This document shows, piece by piece, positions 28,669 through 37,338 of a stretch of DNA of 64,000 nucleotides. Made by a program: the position numbers and the translations under genes. Source of the stretch: an uncultured Pseudomonadota bacterium (GTDB taxonomy: Bacteria > Bdellovibrionota_B > Oligoflexia > Oligoflexales > CAIYRB01); assembly GCA_903915625.1 (NCBI GenBank), contig CAIWTN010000185.1:17435-81434 (forward strand), in the 5' to 3' direction. The notes under the pieces were generated by a model. The model was not told the DNA's origin. It did no database searches and was given only the letters and a program-made list of their open reading frames with translations. Numbering within the stretch: the stretch's first letter is position 1; every line of letters begins with the position of its first letter.

Positions 28669-31137
28669 TCACTGATTCGAAAGCAAAGATCCCAGTTTCT
28701 CCTGTAAGTAAAGGTCCCCAGTTATAAGTCCATTAGCGAGCAGAGCGTGATCATCCGGATCTGAAGTCGGAGCATCGAGTTCCAGATTTACCACCGGCAG
28801 ACGGCCTCTTTCTCGACTGACCGAATCAATACGGCGCCAGTTACCTTTGGCATCTTGAATCGAATCAATATTAGTCAGGTAAATAGCTGCTTTTACACCG
28901 CTTGGTGTTAGCATTGGATGCTGTGTAGTGACTTTAACTGTGGCATCACCCGCGCGAACGACGACCAATTCGTATTTCTCTGGCCCCATGGTTGTGCGCT
29001 TAACTCGCATAGGAATATTGCGAATCGGATTCATAACCATATCGCCTTGCACTATATCAGCAACTTCTTTGTCAGTGCCGTCGCCCATACGAATTTTGGT
29101 GTGGAATTCGAAGCAGCCTAGGTTAATCCGGTTGTACATGGTGAGCTGGCAATTAGGTGAGTTAGCTGGTCGAATTTGCCCCATCGGCGTACGCCCTTGG
29201 GTGCTGCCTGCAGCAAAACAACGCGCATCGGGTGGGCAATCTGCGGTTTCGTACGGTGAGTTCGCAACGGAAGCAATTTCCACGTTGGGATAAGCTGCGC
29301 CCATAGTGATTGAGGCATTCCATGCGTTGCCGTAATAATTAACGTAGATATTAGCTGTCTGAGTGTAGGTCCGAAATTGATTGCCAAAAAATGGGCACTG
29401 ATTGACCCCTCTGGTCACCCGCGTAATGCACTGACTTGTACCACCGTAACCGTCATTAACCGTACCGGTGATTTTGTAATCCATAGGTTTGTTCATGGAT
29501 GTTAGAACCGTATTCAGCTGACTGATAAAACTGTTCGGCTCAAAGGTATTCATCTGTTTGAGAGCTTTGGAATCGAGCTGCTTGAGACCTTTAGTAGCTG
29601 ATAAGTCGACATCCGAACTAAGTTTATCCAATTTATTTGGATCCAATGCCTGAATTAAAGCGACCTGCTCAGCCGTTAGATTCGCTAATCCCGGTAGGCT
29701 GACTAAATCAAGCGCGGCTAAGTTTTCGCGCTGGGCCGAAGTAAGGTAAAAAAGTGCATCGCACTGCTCGATCGTCAGCGACCATAGCGGCTTGTTGCTA
29801 CTTTGCTTAAAAATCCCTTTTAACATATTGACGTGTGTCGTGAATGCGTTCGTCAGCGTACCTAACTGTATCGAATTCAGTCCGGAAATAGCAGTATTGT
29901 AGGTTGTTGCTAGTTGCGGCGATACCGAGCTGCTGGAAGCCGATCCATTATAGGCATCTACTGGAGCACAGAACTGATACTTAGAGCCATTCTTTTTGAT
30001 GTTGCTCGACAAATCGGCCCCAGTGATGTCCTCAGCCTTGAGCTTTAAAGTGCTGGCGTTGACATTACCTACGAAGTCGTAAGAGATGTTCGCACATGCT
30101 CCGGGAGCTACCGAAGCCTGATCCGTATATAAGTGACAGTCAGTCGCTGCAACGATCTGCACATTAGCGCGACATTTAGTCAGACTAAAGTCCTGATCAT
30201 CGGCCGGTTTGACATAAGCATAAATTGGCATCGGAACAGTTGCCGCACCATCGACAGCAGCCAAAGGCCGCAATGTCACGACGCTGAATGGCATAACGTT
30301 TTTATCAATGCCCGTCACGCTGCGCGCTTTTGACAATAAAGAAGTTTTTGTATAGTTTTTAAGGTCTGTTTGGCTGTCATTCGAGAGCGAAGCTAAAGCG
30401 TCATTTGGCGTGTAGGCTTCAAGAGCAACTCCCGAAACATGAAGGATCATGTCCACTCGCTCGTTCGGCTGATAAACGGTCTTGCCGCCAACCAGCTCGA
30501 TCCTACACTCTGGCAGAGGCATCTTAGGAACAGGCAGTGTCGCGTTCATCCGAACAGCGACATTATTCTGCGCGGTAGAGGCGACGCTAACATTGTAGCT
30601 AGTGATCCAATATGGATAACCAGGTTTTTCAAAAAGCGGTTTATTAAACGTTACATCAGTTTGCTTGGTAAAGGTCGGGCGCACACCGTTGTCAGCAAAG
30701 GTACCCACGTCCTTCGCACTAAGAGCCGTGCTATCGGCAAACTTGAACGACACTTTCGAGAAGGCTCGGTTGCCTGACATATAGGAGGACACGCCCCAGG
30801 TGTTGGCTCCTGAAACCGCCCGCGTTTTATCGACGCTCACATTCGCAAGATATGGCTCCGGGAAAACATATGGTAGTCCGGCAGCATAGCTAGCCATAGC
30901 CTTCCCGGTAGCCGGGTTCGGCTGATAGTTCATCAAAGCCATGATTTGAGAAAGTCCGGATACACTGGCTTGTTGAGTCCGGTCAGTAGACAACCTGGCC
31001 GAAATTTCGGTGCCAAGATTCTGAATCTTGTCCATCTCGAAATACACACCCGCGGTTATCGCACCGGCAAGTACAATAGAGAACACGATTGCGGCCGATC
31101 CACGTTCATCTCGCCAACTAAAGTTTGATTTCGTCAT
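28669..31137 (-). CDS. Pilin-like N-terminus with C-terminal Hint (hedgehog/intein-type) domain
   Basis: It encodes 822 residues from ATG 31137 (AAGGGG five bases upstream). The N-terminus RDERGSAAIVFSIVLAGAI resembles a PilX/GspK-type prepilin: Gly13 then a hydrophobic helix, with no +5 Glu. A large cysteine-containing periplasmic region follows, including a Leu-rich helical stretch near 480-560. From Cys675 to the end is a Hint domain: CFEFHTKIRMGDG, EVADIVQGDMV, the TxxH block VTTQHPMLTPSG, and a late DDHALLANGLITGDLYLQ. The canonical C-terminal Asn and following extein nucleophile are absent, so self-cleavage at Cys675, not splicing, is what could remain. It heads the minor-pilin operon and may be a tip adhesin processed at the surface. 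Confidence 0.78.
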   Translation of the reverse strand: MTKSNFSWRDERGSAAIVFSIVLAGAITAGVYFEMDKIQNLGTEISARLSTDRTQQASVSGLSQIMALMNYQPNPATGKAMASYAAGLPYVFPEPYLANVSVDKTRAVSGANTWGVSSYMSGNRAFSKVSFKFADSTALSAKDVGTFADNGVRPTFTKQTDVTFNKPLFEKPGYPYWITSYNVSVASTAQNNVAVRMNATLPVPKMPLPECRIELVGGKTVYQPNERVDMILHVSGVALEAYTPNDALASLSNDSQTDLKNYTKTSLLSKARSVTGIDKNVMPFSVVTLRPLAAVDGAATVPMPIYAYVKPADDQDFSLTKCRANVQIVAATDCHLYTDQASVAPGACANISYDFVGNVNASTLKLKAEDITGADLSSNIKKNGSKYQFCAPVDAYNGSASSSSVSPQLATTYNTAISGLNSIQLGTLTNAFTTHVNMLKGIFKQSSNKPLWSLTIEQCDALFYLTSAQRENLAALDLVSLPGLANLTAEQVALIQALDPNKLDKLSSDVDLSATKGLKQLDSKALKQMNTFEPNSFISQLNTVLTSMNKPMDYKITGTVNDGYGGTSQCITRVTRGVNQCPFFGNQFRTYTQTANIYVNYYGNAWNASITMGAAYPNVEIASVANSPYETADCPPDARCFAAGSTQGRTPMGQIRPANSPNCQLTMYNRINLGCFEFHTKIRMGDGTDKEVADIVQGDMVMNPIRNIPMRVKRTTMGPEKYELVVVRAGDATVKVTTQHPMLTPSGVKAAIYLTNIDSIQDAKGNWRRIDSVSRERGRLPVVNLELDAPTSDPDDHALLANGLITGDLYLQEKLGSLLSNQ

Positions 31138-31439
31138 GGTAGCCCCTTCTTGCTATACCCAAGCTTCGGTTGATTCCCGATGCAACTTGACATCAATCTG
31201 TAAGATCCCGTGATCTCAAGAGAAATATCGGTCAAAATAAATGCGCCCCGTCGACCTAGGAAGTGCTTAAAAACTAAACAAGTAAATATTAAGGCTGAGT
31301 AAATAACTTTTACTTGAGTATCCCCCAAGGGCCAGCTAGCGTACTGAGAGACAATCCTAAAAAAGACAGAATTAAGGCAAAGACTCACCAAGTTGATCTA
31401 CGGCAGATTGACGGTGCATTTTAATGGGGGACCTGAACC
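31138..31439. other. Intergenic region between pilin operon and subtilase
   Basis: These 302 bases separate two divergent genes, so they should hold promoters for both. I could not find a convincing -35/-10 pair on either strand. A perfect TTGACA at 31187-31192 lacks a -10 at proper spacing. The stretch is A/T-rich from 31215 to 31330. A short minus-strand frame (31134-31391) overlaps the pilin ATG but has no ribosome binding site or recognisable product. Confidence 0.5.
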
Positions 31440-32792
31440 TTGAAGACTAACATTCTGGCCATCCTTATCGGAGCAATGGCTCCTCTGTCGGCGCAAGCCA
31501 CCACCGTCGCAATCATCGATTCGGGATTTGATTACGAGCACGAAGCATTGCAAGGCAAAGTCTGGACCAACCCCGCTGAAGTCGCTGACGACACGCTTGA
31601 TAACGATGGGAACGGTAAAATAGACGATGTCCACGGCTGGAACTTCGCTGACAACGACGGCCTGATCATCGACTACAAGCTGCAAGATAGCTACGTACCT
31701 GACATCGAAAAATTCCTTGAACTGCAACTCGCAGCCACAGAAGGATCTGCAACCGAAGGCGAAAAAATCTGGCTGAAAGAGCGCCTTGGCGACGGCGAAT
31801 TCATCAAGAGACTACAGACATTCGGTGGCTATGCACACGGTACTCACGTGGCCGGAATCGTCGCTCGCGACAATCCTGGTGCGCAACTCATTGCGGCTAA
31901 GTTGATCTCGACAAAAACCTTCTTCGAAAAACTCAAACGCAAAGTCCACGCGTCGTTGGCCGAGGGCAAAGATGTAGGCTTCATCCAAGAGTTCGTAATC
32001 AAGGCCGGTATGTACGGACTAGCCATACAGCAGGCGAAGACGTTCGCGACTATCGCCGAGTATTTACATGCTAACGGTGTGACCGTCGCAAACGGCTCAT
32101 TTGGCACCGGGATGGAACAAATCCGCGGCCTTGTAGGACCCATCTTGATGGCGGTTACTAAAGGTCAGCCATCACCAGAGCTTGTTGACGAATATGCCGC
32201 GTTCTTCGTCAACCGGATCATCGCTGAACAAGCAAAGATTTTTGCTAAATACCCAGACATCCTCTTCGTCTTCGCCGCAGGCAACGACAGTTCTGATAAC
32301 GACGCACTTCCCGCTGCCCCGGCTGGCGTCCGTTTGGATAACGTCATCACAGTGGGAGCCACCATTGGTAACTCTGCGATTGCACCGTTCAGCAACTTCG
32401 GTGCATCCCGCGTCGATTTGTTTGCACCAGGAGTAGGTACTAGGTCCTCTGTACCGCACCAAAACATGTACCTACCACTCAGTGGAACGAGCATGGCTGC
32501 TCCGGAAGTGACCCGCGTCGCTGCCCTGATCAAGGACAAGAACCCTAACCTTGCAGCTAAAGATCTCCGCGACATCCTCATGGGCACGATCGATCGTAAG
32601 GATTTCCTGAAAGGTCGCTCTTACACAGAAGGCGTCGTCAATGACGAGCGTGCTGTTGCTGCTGCTGCGGGATCATTGACCACTGACATCCGTAGCGCCA
32701 TCAAGTCCGCCAAGCGCGCCGTTGCCGACAAAAACCCCGTCGGCAAGTATGACGCTAAAAATGGCGATTTCTCGTATGTGACTCCTTTCTAA
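31440..32792 (+). CDS. Secreted subtilisin-like (S8) serine protease
   Basis: It encodes 450 residues from TTG 31440 (GGGGGA about 8 bases upstream), with a signal peptide cut near SAQAT. The catalytic triad is complete: Asp27 in AIIDSGF, His133 in HGTHVAGI, Ser351 in SGTSMAAPEV, with the oxyanion Asn in AAGND (about 282). There is no obvious propeptide between the signal and the catalytic domain, and an insertion of about 60 helical residues lies between the His and Asn motifs. It could digest proteins outside the cell or in the periplasm. A terminator follows. Confidence 0.92.
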   Translation: MKTNILAILIGAMAPLSAQATTVAIIDSGFDYEHEALQGKVWTNPAEVADDTLDNDGNGKIDDVHGWNFADNDGLIIDYKLQDSYVPDIEKFLELQLAATEGSATEGEKIWLKERLGDGEFIKRLQTFGGYAHGTHVAGIVARDNPGAQLIAAKLISTKTFFEKLKRKVHASLAEGKDVGFIQEFVIKAGMYGLAIQQAKTFATIAEYLHANGVTVANGSFGTGMEQIRGLVGPILMAVTKGQPSPELVDEYAAFFVNRIIAEQAKIFAKYPDILFVFAAGNDSSDNDALPAAPAGVRLDNVITVGATIGNSAIAPFSNFGASRVDLFAPGVGTRSSVPHQNMYLPLSGTSMAAPEVTRVAALIKDKNPNLAAKDLRDILMGTIDRKDFLKGRSYTEGVVNDERAVAAAAGSLTTDIRSAIKSAKRAVADKNPVGKYDAKNGDFSYVTPF

Positions 32793-32827
32793 GCCACAGC
32801 TCTCAGTCACAGCTCTAAGTTACCGCA

Positions 32828-32859
32828 GGCCCTCAGCTATTCGCAGCTGAGGGCCTTTT
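32828..32859 (+). terminator. Terminator after the subtilase gene
   Basis: GGCCCTCAGCT and AGCTGAGGGCC arms form an 11-base stem with a six-base loop, then TTTT. It isolates the subtilase from the second protease gene. Confidence 0.88.
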
Positions 32860-32986
32860 AACACGCCCCTCCCCTCTCATTGCCGACACCTATCCTCCAC
32901 TTAAGCCATTATGAAGTTAGTTCCTTGCCGCCAGCCGATGTGGTAGCACTTCCGCAGCATTAGTCGGATGATGTAAGGAGATCACT

Positions 32987-33877
32987 ATGCGGCTTGGTAA
33001 AATTGTTCAATCAATTCTGACCGTTACGACCATGATCGGGAGCGCCGCAACAACCGCTTTCGCCCTACCAATCGGACATTCCAGCGATTATTCCTATACT
33101 GAGAGCTCGTCTGTACCCGCGCTATTGGCTCCAGGAGTTAACTTTCTTGGCACCGTCGCACTGAACAATTGCTCCGGTGCACTGGTACGATTTCGCCAAT
33201 CCCACCCCGACGATCGCGCTTTAGTACTTACGAACGGACACTGCTTAGAGAGCGGCCTACCGACACCAGGTCAAGTGATCACTGATGCGCCGTCACGCCG
33301 TACTTTTGACCTAATGAACAAAGACGCCTCGGATGTCCTGGGTACTCTCAGTGCAGAATCCATGCTCTATGGCACGATGACCGATACTGACGTAGCTCTG
33401 TACCTGCTAACGGACACGTATACCGAGATTAGCCAGCGCTACGGTGTGCAACCATTGACCGTCAGCGACAAGCATCCAACAGCTGGCGCTGCGATCAACA
33501 TAGTTTCAGCTTACTGGCGCCGCACCTACACGTGCAGCATCGACAACTTTGTTTCGGAGCTTCATGAAGACGGCTGGATTTTCCGCGATGCCATCCGTTA
33601 TACGGCTAAAGGTTGCGCTGTCATTGGCGGCACCTCGGGCGCGCCTATTATTGGCACCGACCCTAGTCTAGTGATCGGGATCAACAACACGATCAATGAA
33701 CAAGGCGGCCGCTGCACTCGCAACAATCCTTGTGAAGTAGATCAAAATGGTTCCGTCGTGGTGAAAAAGGGTACTGGCTACGGTGAGCAGGTCTACTTGT
33801 TCTACGGCTGTTTAGACGGCACGGGTCACGGCATCGATTTGAGTCGTGCTGGCTGCAGCCTGCCCAAGCCTCAGTGA
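32987..33877 (+). CDS. Secreted trypsin/V8-like serine protease
   Basis: It encodes 296 residues from ATG 32987 (AAGGAG upstream), with a signal peptide cut near AFALP. A chymotrypsin-fold triad is visible: His85 in LTNGHC, Asp135 in DTDVALY, Ser217 in GGTSGAP. Cysteines at NNCSG/GHC form the usual His-loop disulphide, and further pairs (TYTC/KGC, RC/NPC, GC/GC) suggest a disulphide-stabilised secreted enzyme. It follows the subtilase, but a terminator lies between, so the two are separately expressed. Confidence 0.88.
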   Translation: MRLGKIVQSILTVTTMIGSAATTAFALPIGHSSDYSYTESSSVPALLAPGVNFLGTVALNNCSGALVRFRQSHPDDRALVLTNGHCLESGLPTPGQVITDAPSRRTFDLMNKDASDVLGTLSAESMLYGTMTDTDVALYLLTDTYTEISQRYGVQPLTVSDKHPTAGAAINIVSAYWRRTYTCSIDNFVSELHEDGWIFRDAIRYTAKGCAVIGGTSGAPIIGTDPSLVIGINNTINEQGGRCTRNNPCEVDQNGSVVVKKGTGYGEQVYLFYGCLDGTGHGIDLSRAGCSLPKPQ

Positions 33878-33891
33878 TTGTTATGTGATTA

Positions 33892-34644
33892 TTAGGTGCC
33901 CGTAAAGATAGACGAAGCGGGCTGCCGAACAAACGGCAGTCCAGGCTCGTCTAATAGGATGCGTTGAAACGCACCGTCTTGAAACACCAGTAAATTAGGC
34001 TGATCCCAGCTCTCGACACTCATCATCAGCTGCGATGTTCGAGGATGTGTCTCTGCATAGGGCACGTGAAAGTGTCCGATGATCCCATGATCACACTCAC
34101 TGTCCTCCATCCAGCGGGCGAAGGCGTCGAGGATGCGGTCATGATTGAGCGTCCGGTACTGGTCCTGAGCACGGGAAAACTTGGCGTGTCTTAATGCGTA
34201 GGCATCTAACCAGCCACCGGGGACATAGGCCGCTGCAAACCTCACTGCCTGGGACTTCAGAGTTCCGCGGAACAGTTTGTACAAGGGCTCATCAGTCAGC
34301 AGATCACCGTGGGTCACTTTGAGCCGAACGCCTGACTTAAGGGTTATGTAGATATCACGCTCTTGGACGATCTCAATGCCCTTCCATCCGATGCGCTCGA
34401 GATGAAACTCATGATTGCCCTCGACATAAACCACTCGTACCCCACGCTGCACCAAGCCCACAAGGGCCTCACCCAGCGGGCGAAACTTGCGCCGGAAGTA
34501 GTCGCTATCGCCGAAGCAAAAGTCACAGATGTCGCCATTGAGGACTACGGTCTCTACCTGCGGCCCAAGACGCTCAAGGGCGTCCAACAATAGACGAGCT
34601 CTCTTGTCAGCCATGTGCTGAATATGAATGTCAGAGACCAGCAC
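33892..34644 (-). CDS. LpxH-like metallophosphoesterase (probable UDP-2,3-diacylglucosamine hydrolase)
   Basis: The 250-residue frame from GTG 34644 has the calcineurin-fold motifs in order: SDIHIQH (D-x-H), NGDICDF (GD-D), GNHE, THGD and GHFH. LpxH removes UMP from UDP-2,3-diacylglucosamine in lipid A synthesis; the YHR-like TLNHDR region supports this, but related phosphoesterases exist. The start is doubtful: the frame is open a further 19 codons upstream with no ATG, GTG or TTG, and an AGGAG (34712-34708) stands six bases before an ATC codon at 34701. GTG 34644 lacks a ribosome binding site and cuts the first beta strand short. Confidence 0.8.
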   Translation of the reverse strand: MLVSDIHIQHMADKRARLLLDALERLGPQVETVVLNGDICDFCFGDSDYFRRKFRPLGEALVGLVQRGVRVVYVEGNHEFHLERIGWKGIEIVQERDIYITLKSGVRLKVTHGDLLTDEPLYKLFRGTLKSQAVRFAAAYVPGGWLDAYALRHAKFSRAQDQYRTLNHDRILDAFARWMEDSECDHGIIGHFHVPYAETHPRTSQLMMSVESWDQPNLLVFQDGAFQRILLDEPGLPFVRQPASSIFTGT

Positions 34645-34707
34645 GAAGGGCGCTGTGATGTGAGACTCACCGTTGGCATTGAAGTTAGTCGTATTGATGA
34701 TCTCGTA

Positions 34708-34720
34708 CTCCTATCAGGAG
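34708..34720 (-). promoter_or_regulatory. Small hairpin covering the probable LpxH-like ribosome binding site
   Basis: CTCCTATCAGGAG is an inverted repeat (5-base arms, 3-base loop). On the minus-strand mRNA the AGGAG half is the only Shine-Dalgarno-like sequence before the metallophosphoesterase, so the hairpin would hide it. A TATAGT -10-like box sits at 34730-34725. Confidence 0.4.
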
Positions 34721-34835
34721 TGACACTATAACCTGTATCCTCTGGAATGCTCTTGCAAAATCAGGGCAATTCTGGTTTTTTAACAGGGCTACGTCCATTT
34801 TAAAACTAACCGTGGCGTCAATCAGGAGGACTCCA

Positions 34836-35078
34836 ATGTCTCTTTCCGTCGAAGAAAAGGTCAAGCAAATCGTCGTCAACCAGCTCGGCGTTGAAGAGGG
34901 CTCTGTAGTTGGCAAAGCTAAGTTCATCGAAGACCTGGGCGCTGACTCCCTGGATATCGTAGAGCTAGTTATGGCGATGGAAGAAGCATTCGGCGTCGAT
35001 ATTCCTGACGAAGAAGCTGAAAACATCCGCACCGTCGACGACGCCGTTTCCTTCATCAAAAAGGCTGAAGACGCCTAA
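34836..35078 (+). CDS. acpP: Acyl carrier protein
   Basis: ATG 34836 is set by AGGAGG six bases upstream. The 80-residue acidic protein has the DSL motif ([10 protein letters not shown]), with Ser38 as the phosphopantetheine attachment site, plus the four-helix ACP pattern ([18 protein letters not shown]). It carries acyl chains in fatty-acid and lipid A synthesis. It is followed nine bases later by rpiB rather than by fabF as in many proteobacteria. Confidence 0.97.
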   Translation: MSLSVEEKVKQIVVNQLGVEEGSVVGKAKFIEDLGADSLDIVELVMAMEEAFGVDIPDEEAENIRTVDDAVSFIKKAEDA

Positions 35079-35086
35079 GGAACTCA

Positions 35087-35554
35087 ATGATGGCAACCAA
35101 AATCGGAATCGCAGCTGATCACGCCGGCAAAGAGCTCAAGCAACTTATCGGCGAATTCGTGAGGATGAAGAATTACGAAGTGGTCGACTACGGGGTTGCC
35201 GTCGATTCCGCAAAGTCAGTTGATTATCCCGATTACGCGGCCATTCTGTCGGCTGATGTCGCCAGCGGCAAGCTAGACCTTGGGGTTTTAATCTGTGGCA
35301 CAGGCATCGGCATGTGTATCACAGCCAACAAATTCCCTGGGGTCCGCGCGGCGTGTGTCTGGGACGAATTTACCGCTCGTATGAGCCGAGCTCACAACGA
35401 CGCCAATATCATCTGTCTTGGCGCTCGAGTGATCAATCATCATCGCGCGGCTGAGCTTGTGAACCTTTGGCTAGATACCCCTTTTGAAGGGAATCGCCAC
35501 AAGGCACGGCTTGATAAGATCCGCGAAATAGAAAAAAAGCTGAGCGTGCGCTAA
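35087..35554 (+). CDS. rpiB: Ribose-5-phosphate isomerase B
   Basis: It encodes 155 residues from ATG 35087 (AAGGA upstream; the adjacent ATG 35090 is equally usable). RpiB motifs are IAADHAG at the N-terminus, the active-site CGTGIGM (Cys base, with Thr where Ser is common), [11 protein letters not shown] and a C-terminal arginine-rich helix. It interconverts ribose 5-phosphate and ribulose 5-phosphate, the latter also being the substrate of RibB encoded nearby. Confidence 0.94.
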   Translation: MMATKIGIAADHAGKELKQLIGEFVRMKNYEVVDYGVAVDSAKSVDYPDYAAILSADVASGKLDLGVLICGTGIGMCITANKFPGVRAACVWDEFTARMSRAHNDANIICLGARVINHHRAAELVNLWLDTPFEGNRHKARLDKIREIEKKLSVR

Positions 35555-35610
35555 GCGCTGCCTTCCTGCTGCGTTTGACCCGCCCCGCGACCGTTATTAA
35601 GGAAAATGCC

Positions 35611-36873
35611 GTGCAAAAGCCGTGGGAGATTCTCCAAAACAAAGATCCGCAAGTGTATCAACTCATCGAGGCCGAATTTAAGCGGCAACAAGATGGCCTA
35701 GAGTTGATTGCATCGGAGAACTTCGCCTCGGCTGAAGTGATAGCGAGCATGGGCAACGTGCTTGCTAATAAATACGCCGAAGGACTCCCAGGCAAGCGCT
35801 ACTATGGCGGTTGTGAGGTTGTGGATGCGGTAGAGACGCTAGCGATTGAGCGACTAACGCGCCTGTTTGGTGCCAAGTTTGCCAACGTCCAACCACATTC
35901 CGGCGCCCAAGCAAATGCCGCGGTGTTCCTTGTACTAGCCAAACCAGGCGACCGCATCTTAGGTCTAGACTTGGCGCACGGTGGTCACTTGACTCACGGA
36001 GCAAAGGTTAACTTCTCAGGCGTCATCTACGAATCCCACTTCTACCAACTTGAGGCGGGCAGTGATCTCATAGACATGAACCAGGTGCGCGAGCATGCGC
36101 ACCGGGTCAAGCCGAAGATTCTAATCGCCGGAGCTAGCGCTTATTCAAGAACCCTTGATTTCGCTGAGTTTCGCCGTATCGCGGATGAAGTAGGAGCCTA
36201 CCTAGTCGTAGACATGGCACATATTGCCGGTTTAGTGGCAGCAGGACTGCATCCAAGCCCGGTACCGCATGCCCATGTGGTGACCACGACGACCCACAAG
36301 ACCCTGCGCGGTCCACGTGGCGGCGTGATTCTTTGGAACGACGAGTCTCTCAGCAAAGAGATCAACAAGGGCGTATTCCCAGGCACACAAGGTGGCCCGC
36401 TGGAACACGTAATTGCGGCAAAAGCAGTCTGTTTCCAAGAAGCGCTCCAGCCGTCCTTCAAAGATTACCAGTTAGACGTGGTGCGTAATGCCAACACCCT
36501 AGCCAACGCCCTCATAGAGCGAGGCTTCAAACTGGTGTCAGGCGGAACAGACAACCACTTGTTGCTAATTAACCTAAGCGACACACCAGTCAGCGGCAAG
36601 CAGCTCGAAGAGGCACTGGGCAAGATCGCAATCACCGTAAATAAGAACACCGTCCCCGGTGAAAAGCGCAGTCCATTCGTCACTAGTGGCATTCGCATTG
36701 GTACCCCAGCTGTGACCACTCGCGGGCTGCGTCAGGCAGATATGGAACATATTGCAAATTGGGTTAAGCAAGCCTTCGACCACGTTGCAGATGACGCCTA
36801 CCTGGCAAAGCTGAAAGGCGAAGTTGAATCATTTGCGCGACGGTTCCCGCTCTATCCAAATTGGACGAGCTGA
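35611..36873 (+). CDS. glyA: Serine hydroxymethyltransferase
   Basis: GTG 35611 is preferred (AAGGA seven bases before) and gives 420 residues, close to the E. coli length; a TTG frame from 35575 adds 12 residues. The enzyme uses PLP and tetrahydrofolate to convert serine to glycine. Family signatures include [24 protein letters not shown], the PLP-lysine segment [14 protein letters not shown] (Lys230) and a C-terminal [14 protein letters not shown]. It is co-directional with rpiB and nrdR in a classic gene order. Confidence 0.97.
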   Translation: MQKPWEILQNKDPQVYQLIEAEFKRQQDGLELIASENFASAEVIASMGNVLANKYAEGLPGKRYYGGCEVVDAVETLAIERLTRLFGAKFANVQPHSGAQANAAVFLVLAKPGDRILGLDLAHGGHLTHGAKVNFSGVIYESHFYQLEAGSDLIDMNQVREHAHRVKPKILIAGASAYSRTLDFAEFRRIADEVGAYLVVDMAHIAGLVAAGLHPSPVPHAHVVTTTTHKTLRGPRGGVILWNDESLSKEINKGVFPGTQGGPLEHVIAAKAVCFQEALQPSFKDYQLDVVRNANTLANALIERGFKLVSGGTDNHLLLINLSDTPVSGKQLEEALGKIAITVNKNTVPGEKRSPFVTSGIRIGTPAVTTRGLRQADMEHIANWVKQAFDHVADDAYLAKLKGEVESFARRFPLYPNWTS

Positions 36874-36885
36874 TCGGAGTGGAAC

Positions 36886-37338
36886 GTGAGATGCCCAAAA
36901 TGTGGCTTTGACGACACCAAGGTACTGGAAAGCCGCATCCACGACGGAGGACGCAGTGTCAGGCGGCGGCGTTCTTGCGTTGCCTGCAATTACCGTTTTA
37001 CCACGTATGAAAAAGAAGAAAGCTTCGCCTTCTCCGTCATGAAGAAGGACGGTCGCATCGAGCCGTATAATCGCGACAAGATCTTCCGCTCCATCCAGAT
37101 TGCCTGCCAGAAGCGCCCGATCAACTATGACCAGATCGAGATGATGATTGCGCGCCTGGAAAAGCAAATCCAAGAATCTGGTGAGCGAACCGTGCCCAGC
37201 CAGAAACTGGGCGACTTGATTATGAACAGCTTGCAAGGGCTGGATAAAGTCGCGTATGTGAGGTTTGCTTCCGTCTACAAAGATTTTCAGGATCCGAGCG
37301 AGTTTATGCGAGAGATCCACAGTTTGGACAAAAAATAA
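36886..37338 (+). CDS. nrdR: Transcriptional repressor NrdR
   Basis: It encodes 150 residues from GTG 36886 (GGAG six bases before), beginning with the canonical MRCPKCG. An N-terminal zinc ribbon (CPKC, then CVAC about 26 residues later) is followed by an ATP-cone (about 46-136). NrdR represses ribonucleotide reductase genes when dATP is high. Its stop is immediately followed by the ribE ATG. Confidence 0.96.
   Translation: MRCPKCGFDDTKVLESRIHDGGRSVRRRRSCVACNYRFTTYEKEESFAFSVMKKDGRIEPYNRDKIFRSIQIACQKRPINYDQIEMMIARLEKQIQESGERTVPSQKLGDLIMNSLQGLDKVAYVRFASVYKDFQDPSEFMREIHSLDKK

Noticed and set aside
31109..31140. TAAAGTTT near the start of the Hint pilin gene, resembling a sigma-28 -35 box
   Set aside because: The expected GCCGATAA is absent 11 bases downstream, and it lies within coding sequence.
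31187..31192. Perfect TTGACA in the intergenic region
   Set aside because: No -10 box at 16-18 bases downstream, so not called a promoter.
31134..31391. Minus-strand 85-codon frame whose stop overlaps the ATG of the Hint pilin gene
   Set aside because: No ribosome binding site, an unusual composition and no recognisable product; it reads as leader sequence.
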